Below, piece after piece: positions 52,499-61,228 of a stretch of DNA of 64,000 bases. How positions within the stretch are numbered: the first letter of the stretch is position 1; the number at the start of each line of letters is the position of its first letter. The DNA is from Intestinirhabdus alba. Lineage in GTDB: Bacteria > Pseudomonadota > Gammaproteobacteria > Enterobacterales > Enterobacteriaceae. The notes below the pieces were generated by a model that ran no database searches, was not told the DNA's origin, and worked only from the letters and a program-made list of their open reading frames with translations. The DNA is taken from contig NZ_WMJZ01000023.1 of assembly GCF_009711095.1 (NCBI RefSeq), forward strand, positions 1 to 64,000. The letters are read 5' to 3'. Both the position numbers and the translations under genes were made by a program.

Positions 52499-53356
52499 AT
52501 GACTGAAAAATTGACCTTAACCCTCGATGAGCGCCCGCTGGCGATCGCTCATGGTGTTTTTCCGGACGGGGCGGTATGGCTGAAGGTGATCGACCCGCTG
52601 CCCTCCTCTGCCCGGCTGATGCGCATCCGCGCCGTCGCCATGGGCGATATGAACGACTTTATGCTGCTGGCGCAGCTGGTGGAGGCGGTGCGCCATCGTA
52701 CCGACGTGTTGGTCAGCCACCTGGAACTGCCCTGGCTGCCGTGGGCGCGACAGGATCGACATATGGTCGCCGGAGACAGCCTGGCGCTGAAGGTTTTTGC
52801 CAGCCTGCTCAATACCCTGCGGTTTGACAAAGTGAAAGTGCTCGATCCGCACAGCGAGGCGGCCGCCGTGGTTGATAACCTGGTGGCGATCCCCCAGCAC
52901 CGCTGCCTGATGCAAAGCGCGACCCTGCGCCGCCGGTTTGCGCAGCAGGCGCTGATGCTGGTCGCGCCGGATGCCGGCGCGCTGAAAAAAATCGACGGCG
53001 TCGCCAGAGCGGCGGGGAGCGGGGAGTATGCCATTCTCAGCAAACGGCGCGATGTGGCGAGCGGCAAGCTTTCCGGCTTTACGCTGATGGCGGGCGCGGT
53101 AAAGGGGCGGGATCTGCTGATTGTCGATGACCTGTGCGATGCGGGCGGCACCTTTATCGGTTCGGCCCAGGTGCTGCGCGACGCCGGTGCCCGCAGCGTC
53201 AGCCTGTATGTTACCCACGGCATTTTCTCCAGAGGCGTGGCGCATCTGCTGGAGAACGGTATTGACGCCGTCTGGACCACTACCTCTTTCGCCGCGCCGA
53301 CCCTGGCGCATCCGCAGCTTGAACTTATCGACGTTGACGCAATTTACCGCGCCTGA
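52499..53356 (+). CDS. Ribose-phosphate pyrophosphokinase paralogue
   Basis: 285 residues, shorter than housekeeping PrsA (about 315). It keeps the flexible-loop motif PWARQDR (81-87; PYARQDR in PrsA), the metal site DPHSE (116-120), and the PRPP/ribose-phosphate loop VDDLCDAGGTF (209-219). It makes PRPP from ribose-5-phosphate and ATP. Directly upstream of the NAMPT gene, 13 nt apart, so it probably supplies PRPP for nicotinamide salvage. The allosteric-site residues of PrsA are only partly kept. In other bacteria such pairs occur with NrtR. Confidence 0.88.
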   Translation: MTEKLTLTLDERPLAIAHGVFPDGAVWLKVIDPLPSSARLMRIRAVAMGDMNDFMLLAQLVEAVRHRTDVLVSHLELPWLPWARQDRHMVAGDSLALKVFASLLNTLRFDKVKVLDPHSEAAAVVDNLVAIPQHRCLMQSATLRRRFAQQALMLVAPDAGALKKIDGVARAAGSGEYAILSKRRDVASGKLSGFTLMAGAVKGRDLLIVDDLCDAGGTFIGSAQVLRDAGARSVSLYVTHGIFSRGVAHLLENGIDAVWTTTSFAAPTLAHPQLELIDVDAIYRA

Positions 53357-53369
53357 GGGAGAGAAAATC

Positions 53370-54860
53370 ATGAAGATAAACCCCATTCTGGCCATTGATG
53401 GCTACAAAGTGTCTCACCGCGTGCAGTATCCGGCGGGAACCACCCGCGTATACGCCAACTTTACGCCGCGCAGCGATCGCTTCTTTCGCTCGCCGCTGGC
53501 GGACGGCAGGCTGGTCTTTTTTGGCCTGCAGGGCTTTATACAGTGGTTTCTGGTGGATCTGTTTCACGACGCCTTTTTCGCCCGGCCGGAGGCCGAGGTG
53601 GTGGATGAATATAAGCGGCTGATGGACGGCTATCTGGGGCGCGACGCCGTTGCCGTTGAACATATTCGCGATCTGCACCGCCTGGGCTACCTGCCGTTGC
53701 ATATTAAGGCGCTGGACGAGGGCAGCAAGGTGCCGATGGCGGTGCCGGTGTTAACCATCGTCAACACAAAGCCGGCGTTCTTCTGGCTGGTCAACTACCT
53801 GGAAACCGTGCTGTCGGCGGAACTGTGGAAGGCCTCCACTAACGCCACCATCGCCCACCATTACCGCAAAATCTGCGCCCGCTGGGCGGAGCAAACCTGT
53901 AGCGATCTGGCGCATCTTGATTTTCAGTGTCATGACTTCTCCTTTCGCGGGATGTCTGGCCTGCAGGACGCGATGCAGGCGGGGGGCGGGCATCTGCTGA
54001 GCTTTAAGGGCACCGACAGCATTCCGTCGCTGCACTACGTGCGCGATTACTACACCGACGGCGGGGACTACTTTATTGGTGCCGGCATTCCGGCCACCGA
54101 GCACAGCGTGATGTGTATGGGCGAACGCGAACACGAAATTGAGACGTTCCGGCGGCTGATCGTCGATCTCTATCCGCAGGGCTTTATATCGATTGTTTCC
54201 GATACCTGGGACTACTGGCGGGTGCTGACGGAGTACGCGCGCGAGCTGAAGCCGCTGATTATGGCCCGCGAAGGGCGGGTGGTGTTTCGCCCGGACAGCG
54301 GCGATCCGGTGGCTATCCTCTGTGGGACGGCGGCGGACGACGACCTCAGGCCGGAGCGCAGCGCCGAAGAGAAAGGCTCTGTGGAGGTGCTGTGGGAGCT
54401 GTTCGGCGGCAGCATCAACGATAAAGGCTATAAGGTGCTCGATCCGCACGTCGGGCTGATCTATGGCGACTCCATCACCCTGGAACGGGCAAACGAGATC
54501 CTGCGCCGCCTGGCGGCAAAGGGCTTTGCCAGCTCAAATGTGGTGTTCGGCGTCGGCTCTTTTACCTACCAGTACACTACCCGCGACACCTTTGGTTTTG
54601 CGATGAAGGCCACCTGGGGGGAGGTGAATGGCGCAGGACGGACTATCTTTAAAGAGCCGAAAACTGATAACGGCCTGAAGCGTTCCGCCCGCGGCCTGCT
54701 GCGCGTGGCGCGCGATGAGCAGGGGGAGCTGCGCCTGTACGATGAGCAAACCTGGGCCGGAGAGCGGGAGGGCGAGTTGAAAACCCGTTTTCTTGACGGC
54801 AGGCTTTATCATTGCGAGCACTTCGAACAGATCCGCCAGCGGCTGGCGGCGCAGCGCTGA
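53370..54860 (+). CDS. nadV: Nicotinamide phosphoribosyltransferase (NadV/NAMPT-like)
   Basis: 496 residues from ATG 53370 (MKINPILAIDGYKVSH); a longer frame from 53121 lies inside the preceding gene. NAMPT-family motifs are visible in order: NFTPRSDR near 30, HDFSFRGMSGLQDA (about 190-205), the catalytic-His segment ATEHSVMCMG (about 237-246), FRPDSGDPV and IYGDSITLERA. It condenses nicotinamide and PRPP into NMN, a one-step salvage route that E. coli lacks. Second gene of the NrtR-controlled unit. Convergence with other sources of NMN (PnuC, NadR) cannot be judged here. Confidence 0.92.
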   Translation: MKINPILAIDGYKVSHRVQYPAGTTRVYANFTPRSDRFFRSPLADGRLVFFGLQGFIQWFLVDLFHDAFFARPEAEVVDEYKRLMDGYLGRDAVAVEHIRDLHRLGYLPLHIKALDEGSKVPMAVPVLTIVNTKPAFFWLVNYLETVLSAELWKASTNATIAHHYRKICARWAEQTCSDLAHLDFQCHDFSFRGMSGLQDAMQAGGGHLLSFKGTDSIPSLHYVRDYYTDGGDYFIGAGIPATEHSVMCMGEREHEIETFRRLIVDLYPQGFISIVSDTWDYWRVLTEYARELKPLIMAREGRVVFRPDSGDPVAILCGTAADDDLRPERSAEEKGSVEVLWELFGGSINDKGYKVLDPHVGLIYGDSITLERANEILRRLAAKGFASSNVVFGVGSFTYQYTTRDTFGFAMKATWGEVNGAGRTIFKEPKTDNGLKRSARGLLRVARDEQGELRLYDEQTWAGEREGELKTRFLDGRLYHCEHFEQIRQRLAAQR

Positions 54861-55078
54861 CTGACGTAACGCGATCGCCAGAGCCTGTCTTTGCGCCGGA
54901 TCATTATCCGGCGATTTTCTCTCTGCCATGTATGTTGATCTCTGTCACAAAAACTTACCGAAATTATTACTCTCAGGCTAACAATACTCCTCTACGCTTA
55001 ATTGATAGGTTGCCTGTCATAGCGCAAACTTTACTCAACGTAAGCAATCAAAAGATGTGCTGAATCAGGAGGTTAATA
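54861..55078 (+). promoter_or_regulatory. nadV-mdcA intergenic region, presumed mdc promoter
   Basis: A 218 bp AT-rich gap ending in a strong ribosome site (CAGGAGG at about 55066-55072) before mdcA. It should contain the mdc promoter and the MdcR site, but no exact LysR palindrome was settled on. GTTGATCTCTGTCACA at 54934-54949 is a weak CRP half-match. No terminator for nadV is evident, so some read-through into mdc is possible. Confidence 0.45.
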
Positions 55079-56734
55079 ATGTTATCTGGGCAAACACCGA
55101 CCCGGTCATGGAATACGCGACGCACTGAGAAGCAGCGTCGTCTGGCTTCCGTCCCGGTGCAGGGCAAGGTTCTGCCAACTGGCGACCTCGTCGCTATGCT
55201 GGAAAAACTGCTGGCGCCAGGCGACAGAGTCGTACTGGAAGGGAATAACCAGAAGCAGGCGGACTTTCTTTCCCGCTCGCTTGCTGAAGTCAACCCGCAA
55301 ATTGTGCACGACCTGCACATGATTATGCCGAGCGTCGGGCGTAGCGAACATCTCGATATTTTTGAAAAAGGCATTGCCCGCAAGCTGGACTTCTCCTTCT
55401 CCGGCACTCAGAGCCTGCGTATTTCGCAGCTGCTGGAAGATGGGCAGCTCGAAATTGGGGCGATTCACACCTATATCGAACTTTATTCTCGCCTGTACGT
55501 TGACCTGGCACCGAACGTGGCGCTGATCGCCGGCTTTAAAGCCGACAGTAAAGGTAACCTCTACACCGGACCAAGCACCGAAGATACCCCGGCGCTGGTT
55601 GAAGCCGCGGCTTTCCACGACGGCATCGTTATCGCACAGGTTAACGAGCTGGTGGACGATGAGACCGACCTGCCGCGCGTAGATATCCCCGGCTCATGGA
55701 TCGACTTTGTGGTGGTGGCCGACAAGCCGTTCTTTATTGAACCGCTGTTCACCCGTGACCCGCGCCTGATCAAGCAGGAACATATCCTGATGGCGATGAT
55801 GGCGATCAAAGGCATCTACGCTGAACACCAGGTGCAGTCGCTGAACCACGGTATCGGCTTTAATACCGCCGCCATTGAGCTGCTGCTGCCTACTTACGGC
55901 GAACAGCTGGGCCTGAAGGGTAAAATCTGTAAGCACTGGACCCTGAACCCGCATCCGACGCTGATCCCGGCGATTGAGAGCGGCTGGGTTGAGAGCGTGC
56001 ACTGCTTCGGCGGCGAGCTGGGGATGGAAGAGTATATCCGCGCCCGTCCGGACATCTTCTTCACCGGTGCTGACGGCTCCATGCGCTCTAACCGCGCCTT
56101 CTGCCAGCTGGCGGGCCAGTATGCGGTGGATATGTTCATCGGTTCTACCCTGCAGGTTGACGGCTACGCCAACTCCTCTACCGTGACCCGCGGCCGTCTT
56201 TCCGGCTTCGGCGGCGCGCCGAATATGGGTCATGACCCGCACGGCCGTCGTCACGCCACGCCGGCGTGGCTGAACATGATCACCGAGCCGGATCCGATGC
56301 AGCGCGGGAAAAAACTCGTCGTGCAGATGGTGGAAACCTTCCAGGCGGGCGTGAAGCCAACCTTCGTGGAGAAACTGGACGCCGTTGAGGTTGCCAAAGC
56401 TTCCGGTATGCCGCTGGCACCGGTGATGATCTACGGCGATGACGTTACCCACGTGCTGACCGAGGAAGGTATTGCCTACCTCTACCGGGCAAAAGACCTG
56501 GAAGAACGCCGGGCAATGGTCGCTGCCGTAGCCGGTATTACCGACATCGGCCTGGGCGTTGACGCCAAACGTGTAGCCGAACTGCGCCAGAGCGGCAAAG
56601 TGCTCTACCCGGAAGATATGGGCATCCGCCGTACCGACGCCACCCGCTCTCTGCTGGCGGCCGGCAGCGTCTCCGAGCTGGTCGAATGGTCCGGCGGGCT
56701 TTACAACCCACCTGCGAAATTCCGGAGCTGGTAA
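55079..56734 (+). CDS. mdcA: MdcA, malonate decarboxylase alpha subunit (acetyl-S-ACP:malonate ACP transferase)
   Basis: 551 residues, the Klebsiella length. It exchanges acetyl for malonyl on the carrier MdcC, starting the cycle. CoA-transferase-like fold with conserved stretches such as GTQSLRISQLLEDGQLEIGAIHTY and KPTFVEKLDAVEV. First gene of the operon; its stop TAA overlaps the mdcB start by one base (TAATG). Confidence 0.95.
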   Translation: MLSGQTPTRSWNTRRTEKQRRLASVPVQGKVLPTGDLVAMLEKLLAPGDRVVLEGNNQKQADFLSRSLAEVNPQIVHDLHMIMPSVGRSEHLDIFEKGIARKLDFSFSGTQSLRISQLLEDGQLEIGAIHTYIELYSRLYVDLAPNVALIAGFKADSKGNLYTGPSTEDTPALVEAAAFHDGIVIAQVNELVDDETDLPRVDIPGSWIDFVVVADKPFFIEPLFTRDPRLIKQEHILMAMMAIKGIYAEHQVQSLNHGIGFNTAAIELLLPTYGEQLGLKGKICKHWTLNPHPTLIPAIESGWVESVHCFGGELGMEEYIRARPDIFFTGADGSMRSNRAFCQLAGQYAVDMFIGSTLQVDGYANSSTVTRGRLSGFGGAPNMGHDPHGRRHATPAWLNMITEPDPMQRGKKLVVQMVETFQAGVKPTFVEKLDAVEVAKASGMPLAPVMIYGDDVTHVLTEEGIAYLYRAKDLEERRAMVAAVAGITDIGLGVDAKRVAELRQSGKVLYPEDMGIRRTDATRSLLAAGSVSELVEWSGGLYNPPAKFRSW

Positions 56735-57591
56735 TGAAACTACTGTCCCGGATTCAGGCCGAAGGCGGCGCTGAATGGCTGGCGCGAGCCGCCACCCAGT
56801 GTCTGATAGACGAAGCGCGACTCAGCCCTAAGCCTGGTCTGGTGGACAGTCGGGGGAATGGCGCGCATCACGATCTGTCGCTTGCGCTGATGGAGCGCTC
56901 TGCGCACAGCCTGACCCCCACGTTTCAGGCGCTGGCGCAGCAAAGCTGGCAGCGTCCGGCGGACGTTGCGCTCAGACAAACCATTGGGCGGCTCGGTCGG
57001 GAAGGTGAACGACAAATGATGGCGGCCACCGGCGGGGTGAACACCCACCGCGGCGCGATCTGGGCGCTGGGGCTGTTGGTGAGCGCCGTGGCAATGCTCG
57101 GCGGCGCGGGCCATGCGCAGCAGATCGCCAACGTGGCGGCGGAGCTGGCGAAGCTGCCGGACCCCGCCGCGCCGAAGGTCTTTAGTAAAGGGCTGCGCGC
57201 CACGCACCGCTACCGGGTGCCGGGCGCTCGCGAAGAGGCACAGCAGGCGTTTCCGCATGTGATGCGCCACGCTCTGCCGCAGCTGCGGCTAAGCCGGCTG
57301 AACGGCGGCAGCGAGACTCACGCCAGGCTCGACGCGCTGATGGCGATTATGACCTCCCTGAGCGATACCTGCGTGCTCTCCCGCGCCGGGCTGGAAGGGC
57401 TGGAAGCGATGCAGGCCGGTGCCCACGCGGTGCTCAGCGCCGGCGGCAGCGCCAGCCCGCAGGGGCAAGCGGCCCTGGCCGAGCTGGATCGCCGGATGCT
57501 GGCGCTTAACGCATCGCCCGGCGGCGCGGCCGACCTGCTTGCCGCCACGCTGTTCCTTGACCGCATCGAAACGCCTTACATAGCGAATTAA
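56734..57591 (+). CDS. mdcB: MdcB, triphosphoribosyl-dephospho-CoA synthase
   Basis: 285 residues from ATG 56734, overlapping the mdcA stop. CitG/MdcB family, with SPKPGLVDSRGNGAHHD (about 31-47), ATGGVNTHRGAIWALGLL, and the C-terminal SDTCVLSRAGLEGLEAMQ. It makes 2'-(5''-triphosphoribosyl)-3'-dephospho-CoA from ATP and dephospho-CoA, releasing adenine. The product is used by MdcG to make holo-MdcC. Confidence 0.93.
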   Translation: MKLLSRIQAEGGAEWLARAATQCLIDEARLSPKPGLVDSRGNGAHHDLSLALMERSAHSLTPTFQALAQQSWQRPADVALRQTIGRLGREGERQMMAATGGVNTHRGAIWALGLLVSAVAMLGGAGHAQQIANVAAELAKLPDPAAPKVFSKGLRATHRYRVPGAREEAQQAFPHVMRHALPQLRLSRLNGGSETHARLDALMAIMTSLSDTCVLSRAGLEGLEAMQAGAHAVLSAGGSASPQGQAALAELDRRMLALNASPGGAADLLAATLFLDRIETPYIAN

Positions 57592-57600
57592 GAGGATGTT

Positions 57601-57900
57601 ATGGAAAAAATTACATTAACTGTGCCTGCCAGCCGCGCCTCAAGCGGCAAGGCGCTGGCAGGGGTTGTTGGCTCCGGCGATATGGAGGTGCTGTTTACCG
57701 CTGAATCGGGGCAGACGCTGACCATTGAAATTACCACCTCCGTTGACAACAGCCGCGGCCGTTGGGAAGCGCTGTTTAACCGTCTGCAGACCGTCAGCAG
57801 CCTGCCGGCCGGTCGGCTGACGATTCACGACTTTGGTGCTACGCCGGGCGTGGCGCGCATCCGTATCGAACAGGTATTTGAAGAGGTGAGCTATGCGTGA
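57601..57900 (+). CDS. mdcC: MdcC, malonate decarboxylase acyl carrier protein (delta subunit)
   Basis: 99 residues, the Klebsiella length. Ser25 lies in GVVGSGDMEVL, the site to which the phosphoribosyl-dephospho-CoA prosthetic group is attached in the Klebsiella protein. It carries acetyl and malonyl thioesters between subunits. Starts 9 nt after mdcB; its stop overlaps the mdcD start by 8 nt. Confidence 0.96.
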   Translation: MEKITLTVPASRASSGKALAGVVGSGDMEVLFTAESGQTLTIEITTSVDNSRGRWEALFNRLQTVSSLPAGRLTIHDFGATPGVARIRIEQVFEEVSYA

Positions 57901-58726
57901 TGACCGCAGTTTTATCGAATTAAAAGCGCGTCAGCGCGCGCAGGCGCTTCTGGATGAGGGCAGCTACCGCGAACTGCTGGACCCGTTTGAGGGGATCGTC
58001 TCCCCGTGGCTGGGGCCGCAGGGCATCGTTGTACAGGCGGATGACGGCATGGTGGTCGCTAAAGGCACCATCAACGGCCAGCCGGCGGTCGTGGTGGCGA
58101 TTGAAGGTGCCTTCCAGGGCGGCAGCATGGGCGAAGTGTCCGGTGCCAAAATGGCGGCGGCGCTGGAGCTGGCGGCGGAAGATAACCGCAACGGCATTCC
58201 CACTCAGGCGGTACTGAGCCTCGAAACCGGCGGCGTTCGTCTGCAGGAGGCCAACCTCGGCCTGGCGGCGATTGCCGATATTCACGCGGCGATTGTCGAT
58301 CTGCGTCGCTACACGCCGGTGGTTGGCATCGTTGCCGGCACCGTCGGCTGCTTCGGCGGGATGTCTATCGCCGCGGGGCTGTGCAGCTACTTAATCGTCA
58401 CCCGCGAAGCGCGTCTTGGCCTGAACGGTCCGCAGGTTATCGAACAGGAAGCGGGCATTGAAGAGTATGACTCTCGCGACCGTCCGTTTATCTGGAGCAT
58501 GACCGGCGGGGAAATCCGCTATCAAAGCGGCCTTGTGGACGCGCTGGTCGACGACGGTGTCAACGCGGTGAAACAGGCGGTAAACGACGCCATCGCCAAA
58601 GGCGTGCCGGCGCAACATCGCACCGACAACTACGACTGGTATCTCGATCGCCTGAGCCATTTTGATACTCAGAAACAGGCCGATACCGAACAAATTAAAG
58701 CGCTTTTTGCCCGGGAGGTGAAATGA
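57893..58726 (+). CDS. mdcD: MdcD, malonate decarboxylase beta subunit
   Basis: 277 residues. Carboxyltransferase/crotonase-type fold, with GTINGQPAVVVAIEGAFQGG and GIVAGTVGCFGGMSIAAGL. With MdcE it decarboxylates malonyl-S-MdcC to acetyl-S-MdcC and CO2. It overlaps mdcC by 8 nt and mdcE by 4 nt, showing coupled translation. Confidence 0.94.
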   Translation: MRDDRSFIELKARQRAQALLDEGSYRELLDPFEGIVSPWLGPQGIVVQADDGMVVAKGTINGQPAVVVAIEGAFQGGSMGEVSGAKMAAALELAAEDNRNGIPTQAVLSLETGGVRLQEANLGLAAIADIHAAIVDLRRYTPVVGIVAGTVGCFGGMSIAAGLCSYLIVTREARLGLNGPQVIEQEAGIEEYDSRDRPFIWSMTGGEIRYQSGLVDALVDDGVNAVKQAVNDAIAKGVPAQHRTDNYDWYLDRLSHFDTQKQADTEQIKALFAREVK

Positions 58727-59526
58727 TGACTCGCTCAGTAAGCCGTGGCGAATTATGGCTGGAAACGCTCGCCCCTAACGCTACCCGTCTGCCAGGGCTT
58801 TGCCCTTCCGTTCAGGCGGCGGATGGCGAAATTAACGGAGAAACGGTGCGTTTCATTGCCGTGGTTCCCGATGCGAATAACCACTACCCGCGCGCCGCGC
58901 TGGGTGAAGTGGGTCTGCTGGAAGGCTGGACCCTGGCCAAAGTGGTCAGCGAAACCGTCGCCGCCGACGCGGACAAAGCCGTTAAGCGCCCGATTATTGC
59001 GGTAATTGACGTGCCCAGCCAGGCCTACGGTCGTCGTGAAGAGGCGTTTGGTATTCACCAGGCGCTGGCCGGAGCCGCGGCGGCCTACGCCAACGCACGG
59101 CTGGCCGGTCACCCGGTGATTGGCCTGATCGTGGGTAAAGCTATGTCCGGCGCGTTCCTGGCGCACGGCTACCAGGCTAACCGCCTGATCGCCTTTAACG
59201 ACCAGGGTGTGCTGATCCACGCGATGGGGAAAGAGTCCGCGGCGCGCATTACGCTGCGTACCGTTGACGCGCTGGAAAAACTGGCGGCGACCATTCCGCC
59301 AATGGCCTATGACATCAGCAACTACGCCACCCTGGGGCTGCTGGAGACGCTGCTCAACATCAGTAACCCGGATGCGCCTTCCGCAGACGATCTGGCGCAG
59401 GTGAAAACCACCCTGCAGCAGGCCATCAACGACGCGCGTCAGGACCCAACGCTGAAAAGCCGCCTGGGCGCTGACAACCGCCACAGCTCCGCCCTGGTTC
59501 GCGAACGGATGCGGGCAAGCTGGTAA
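58723..59526 (+). CDS. mdcE: MdcE, malonate decarboxylase gamma subunit
   Basis: 267 residues. It contains the family stretch PIIAVIDVPSQAYGRREEAFG and the oxyanion-type GKAMSGAFLAHGYQ. It pairs with MdcD as the malonyl-S-ACP decarboxylase. Its start overlaps the mdcD stop. A GC-rich hairpin (59559-59581) lies between its stop and mdcF. Confidence 0.94.
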   Translation: MMTRSVSRGELWLETLAPNATRLPGLCPSVQAADGEINGETVRFIAVVPDANNHYPRAALGEVGLLEGWTLAKVVSETVAADADKAVKRPIIAVIDVPSQAYGRREEAFGIHQALAGAAAAYANARLAGHPVIGLIVGKAMSGAFLAHGYQANRLIAFNDQGVLIHAMGKESAARITLRTVDALEKLAATIPPMAYDISNYATLGLLETLLNISNPDAPSADDLAQVKTTLQQAINDARQDPTLKSRLGADNRHSSALVRERMRASW

Positions 59527-59558
59527 GTAAAAAAGAGACCTGCCGGGTTTCACTCTTG

Positions 59559-59581
59559 GTGGGCGCGCTCGCTGCGCCCAC
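59559..59581 (+). other. Hairpin between mdcE and mdcF
   Basis: GTGGGCGC (59559-59566) pairs perfectly with GCGCCCAC (59574-59581) with a 7 nt loop and no U-tract. It sits in the only long gap (122 nt) of the mdc operon. It could stabilise the upstream mRNA or cut expression of mdcF-H. Confidence 0.55.
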
Positions 59582-59648
59582 GTTAAAGAGCGAATCTGAA
59601 CAATAATAAACATCGCACCAACGCTATTTTTTTAACTACAGGTGACCT

Positions 59649-60608
59649 ATGACTTACGTGATTGTTCATGCACTTGCACCTATTTTTGTCATTATGCTGC
59701 TGGGATTCTGGGCGGGTAAGGCAAAGATGGTTGATAACAAGAATGTTTCACTGCTCAATATCTTTGTGATGGACTTTGCGCTGCCCGCCGCGCTGTTCAG
59801 CGCAACGGTACAAACTCCGTGGACCGGCATCCTTGCCCAGTCCCCGCTGATTCTGGTGCTGACGCTGGCGATGTGGATTACCTACGCCATCATCTACTTC
59901 CTCGCCACCGGCGTATTTAAAAAATCTCCCCAGGATGCGGCGGTGCTGACCCTGACCGTGGCGCTGCCGAACTACGCCGCGCTGGGTCTGCCGATCCTTG
60001 GCAGCGTGCTGGGCGAAGGCCCCTCCACGTCGCTCTCGGTGGCCGTCTCCATCGCCTGTGGCTCCGTGCTGATGACCCCGTTCTGCCTGCTGATCCTGGA
60101 GCGTGAAAAAGCGCGCGCCGAAGGCAACAACAGCGGCTCCACGCTCTCCATGCTGCCGGTGCTGATGTGGCGTTCCATTAAGAAACCGATCGTCATGGGG
60201 CCGCTGCTGGGGGTGATCCTCTCCGCTATCGGCATCAAAATGCCGGATCTGGTGCTGGCCGCCATTAAGCCGCTGGGCCTCGCCGCCACCGCCGCCGCGC
60301 TGTTCCTGACCGGGGTGATCCTCTCCGCCCGTAAGCTGAAAATCAACACCATGGTGATCACCTCGACCATCGCCAAGCTGCTGATTCAGCCGGCCATCGC
60401 CTGGGGTATCGTGCTGATTCTTGGCCTGCACGGCTCCGTCGCGATTACCGCAATCCTGATGATCGCGCTGTCCGCTGGCTTCTTCGGCGTGGTGTTCGGT
60501 AACCGCTTTGGCGTACAGTCACCTGATGCGGAAGCGGTGCTGCTGCTAAGCTCGGTGCTGTGTATCCTGTCGCTGCCGCTGTTTATCTCCCTGACCTCAG
60601 GTATGTAA
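59649..60608 (+). CDS. mdcF: MdcF, malonate transporter of the auxin efflux carrier family
   Basis: 319 residues, as in Klebsiella. About ten hydrophobic segments, with conserved SP/NYAALG and the final AEAVLLLSSVLCILSLPLFI. Members export or import dicarboxylates; this one is the likely malonate carrier of the operon, by position. It is the sixth gene, after a 122 nt gap. Confidence 0.9.
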   Translation: MTYVIVHALAPIFVIMLLGFWAGKAKMVDNKNVSLLNIFVMDFALPAALFSATVQTPWTGILAQSPLILVLTLAMWITYAIIYFLATGVFKKSPQDAAVLTLTVALPNYAALGLPILGSVLGEGPSTSLSVAVSIACGSVLMTPFCLLILEREKARAEGNNSGSTLSMLPVLMWRSIKKPIVMGPLLGVILSAIGIKMPDLVLAAIKPLGLAATAAALFLTGVILSARKLKINTMVITSTIAKLLIQPAIAWGIVLILGLHGSVAITAILMIALSAGFFGVVFGNRFGVQSPDAEAVLLLSSVLCILSLPLFISLTSGM

Positions 60609-60610
60609 TT

Positions 60611-61228
60611 ATGAACCTCACGTTACGACCGCACGATCTGATCTGGCTTAACGCGCGCGACGCGCTGGAAGGTATCGCCGAATCCTGGGTGGATGAGATA
60701 TGGCATACCGGCCTGCCGGTGGTAGTGCGGCGTGACGTTGACGAGTCCGGGCGCATTCCCGTTGGCGTGCGCGGTCTGCGCCGCGATCGGCGGGCGGCAG
60801 GCTGGGTGAAACCGGAAGCGGTGACCCGCGTCTGCACGCCGGAGTCGCTGGTTGACCCGCAGGTTCTGCTGCGCTCGCCCTTTATCTCCCAGCCGCCGCT
60901 TCAGGCGGCTTTGCTGCTGGCGCAGCGGGCGTGGCCGTGGCGCTGGGGCATCGGCGGCAGCACGGGCTATGCGCTGGCGACCGGTATTCCTGCTATCCAT
61001 GCGGCCAGCGATCTGGATCTGCTGATCCGCGCGCCGGAAGTCCTGCCCCGCGAGCCGCTTGCCCAGTGGCAACAGCGGCTGTCGGGTGGCCTTTGCCGGG
61101 CGGATACTCAGGTTGAAACCCCTCGCGGTGCCTTTGCTCTGGCGGAGTGGCTGCGGGATGGCAAAGCACTGTTAAAAACTTCGCGGGGGCCGCTTCTGGT
61201 TAGCGACCCGTGGAACAGGGAGGAGTAA
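60611..61228 (+). CDS. mdcG: MdcG, phosphoribosyl-dephospho-CoA transferase
   Basis: 205 residues from ATG 60611, only two nt after mdcF; the longer frame from 60560 is rejected. Nucleotidyltransferase fold with GGS (115-117) and the two metal-binding aspartates Asp134 and Asp136 in SDLDLL, the catalytic pair reported for the Klebsiella enzyme. It transfers the prosthetic group from MdcB onto Ser25 of MdcC. Confidence 0.94.
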   Translation: MNLTLRPHDLIWLNARDALEGIAESWVDEIWHTGLPVVVRRDVDESGRIPVGVRGLRRDRRAAGWVKPEAVTRVCTPESLVDPQVLLRSPFISQPPLQAALLLAQRAWPWRWGIGGSTGYALATGIPAIHAASDLDLLIRAPEVLPREPLAQWQQRLSGGLCRADTQVETPRGAFALAEWLRDGKALLKTSRGPLLVSDPWNREE

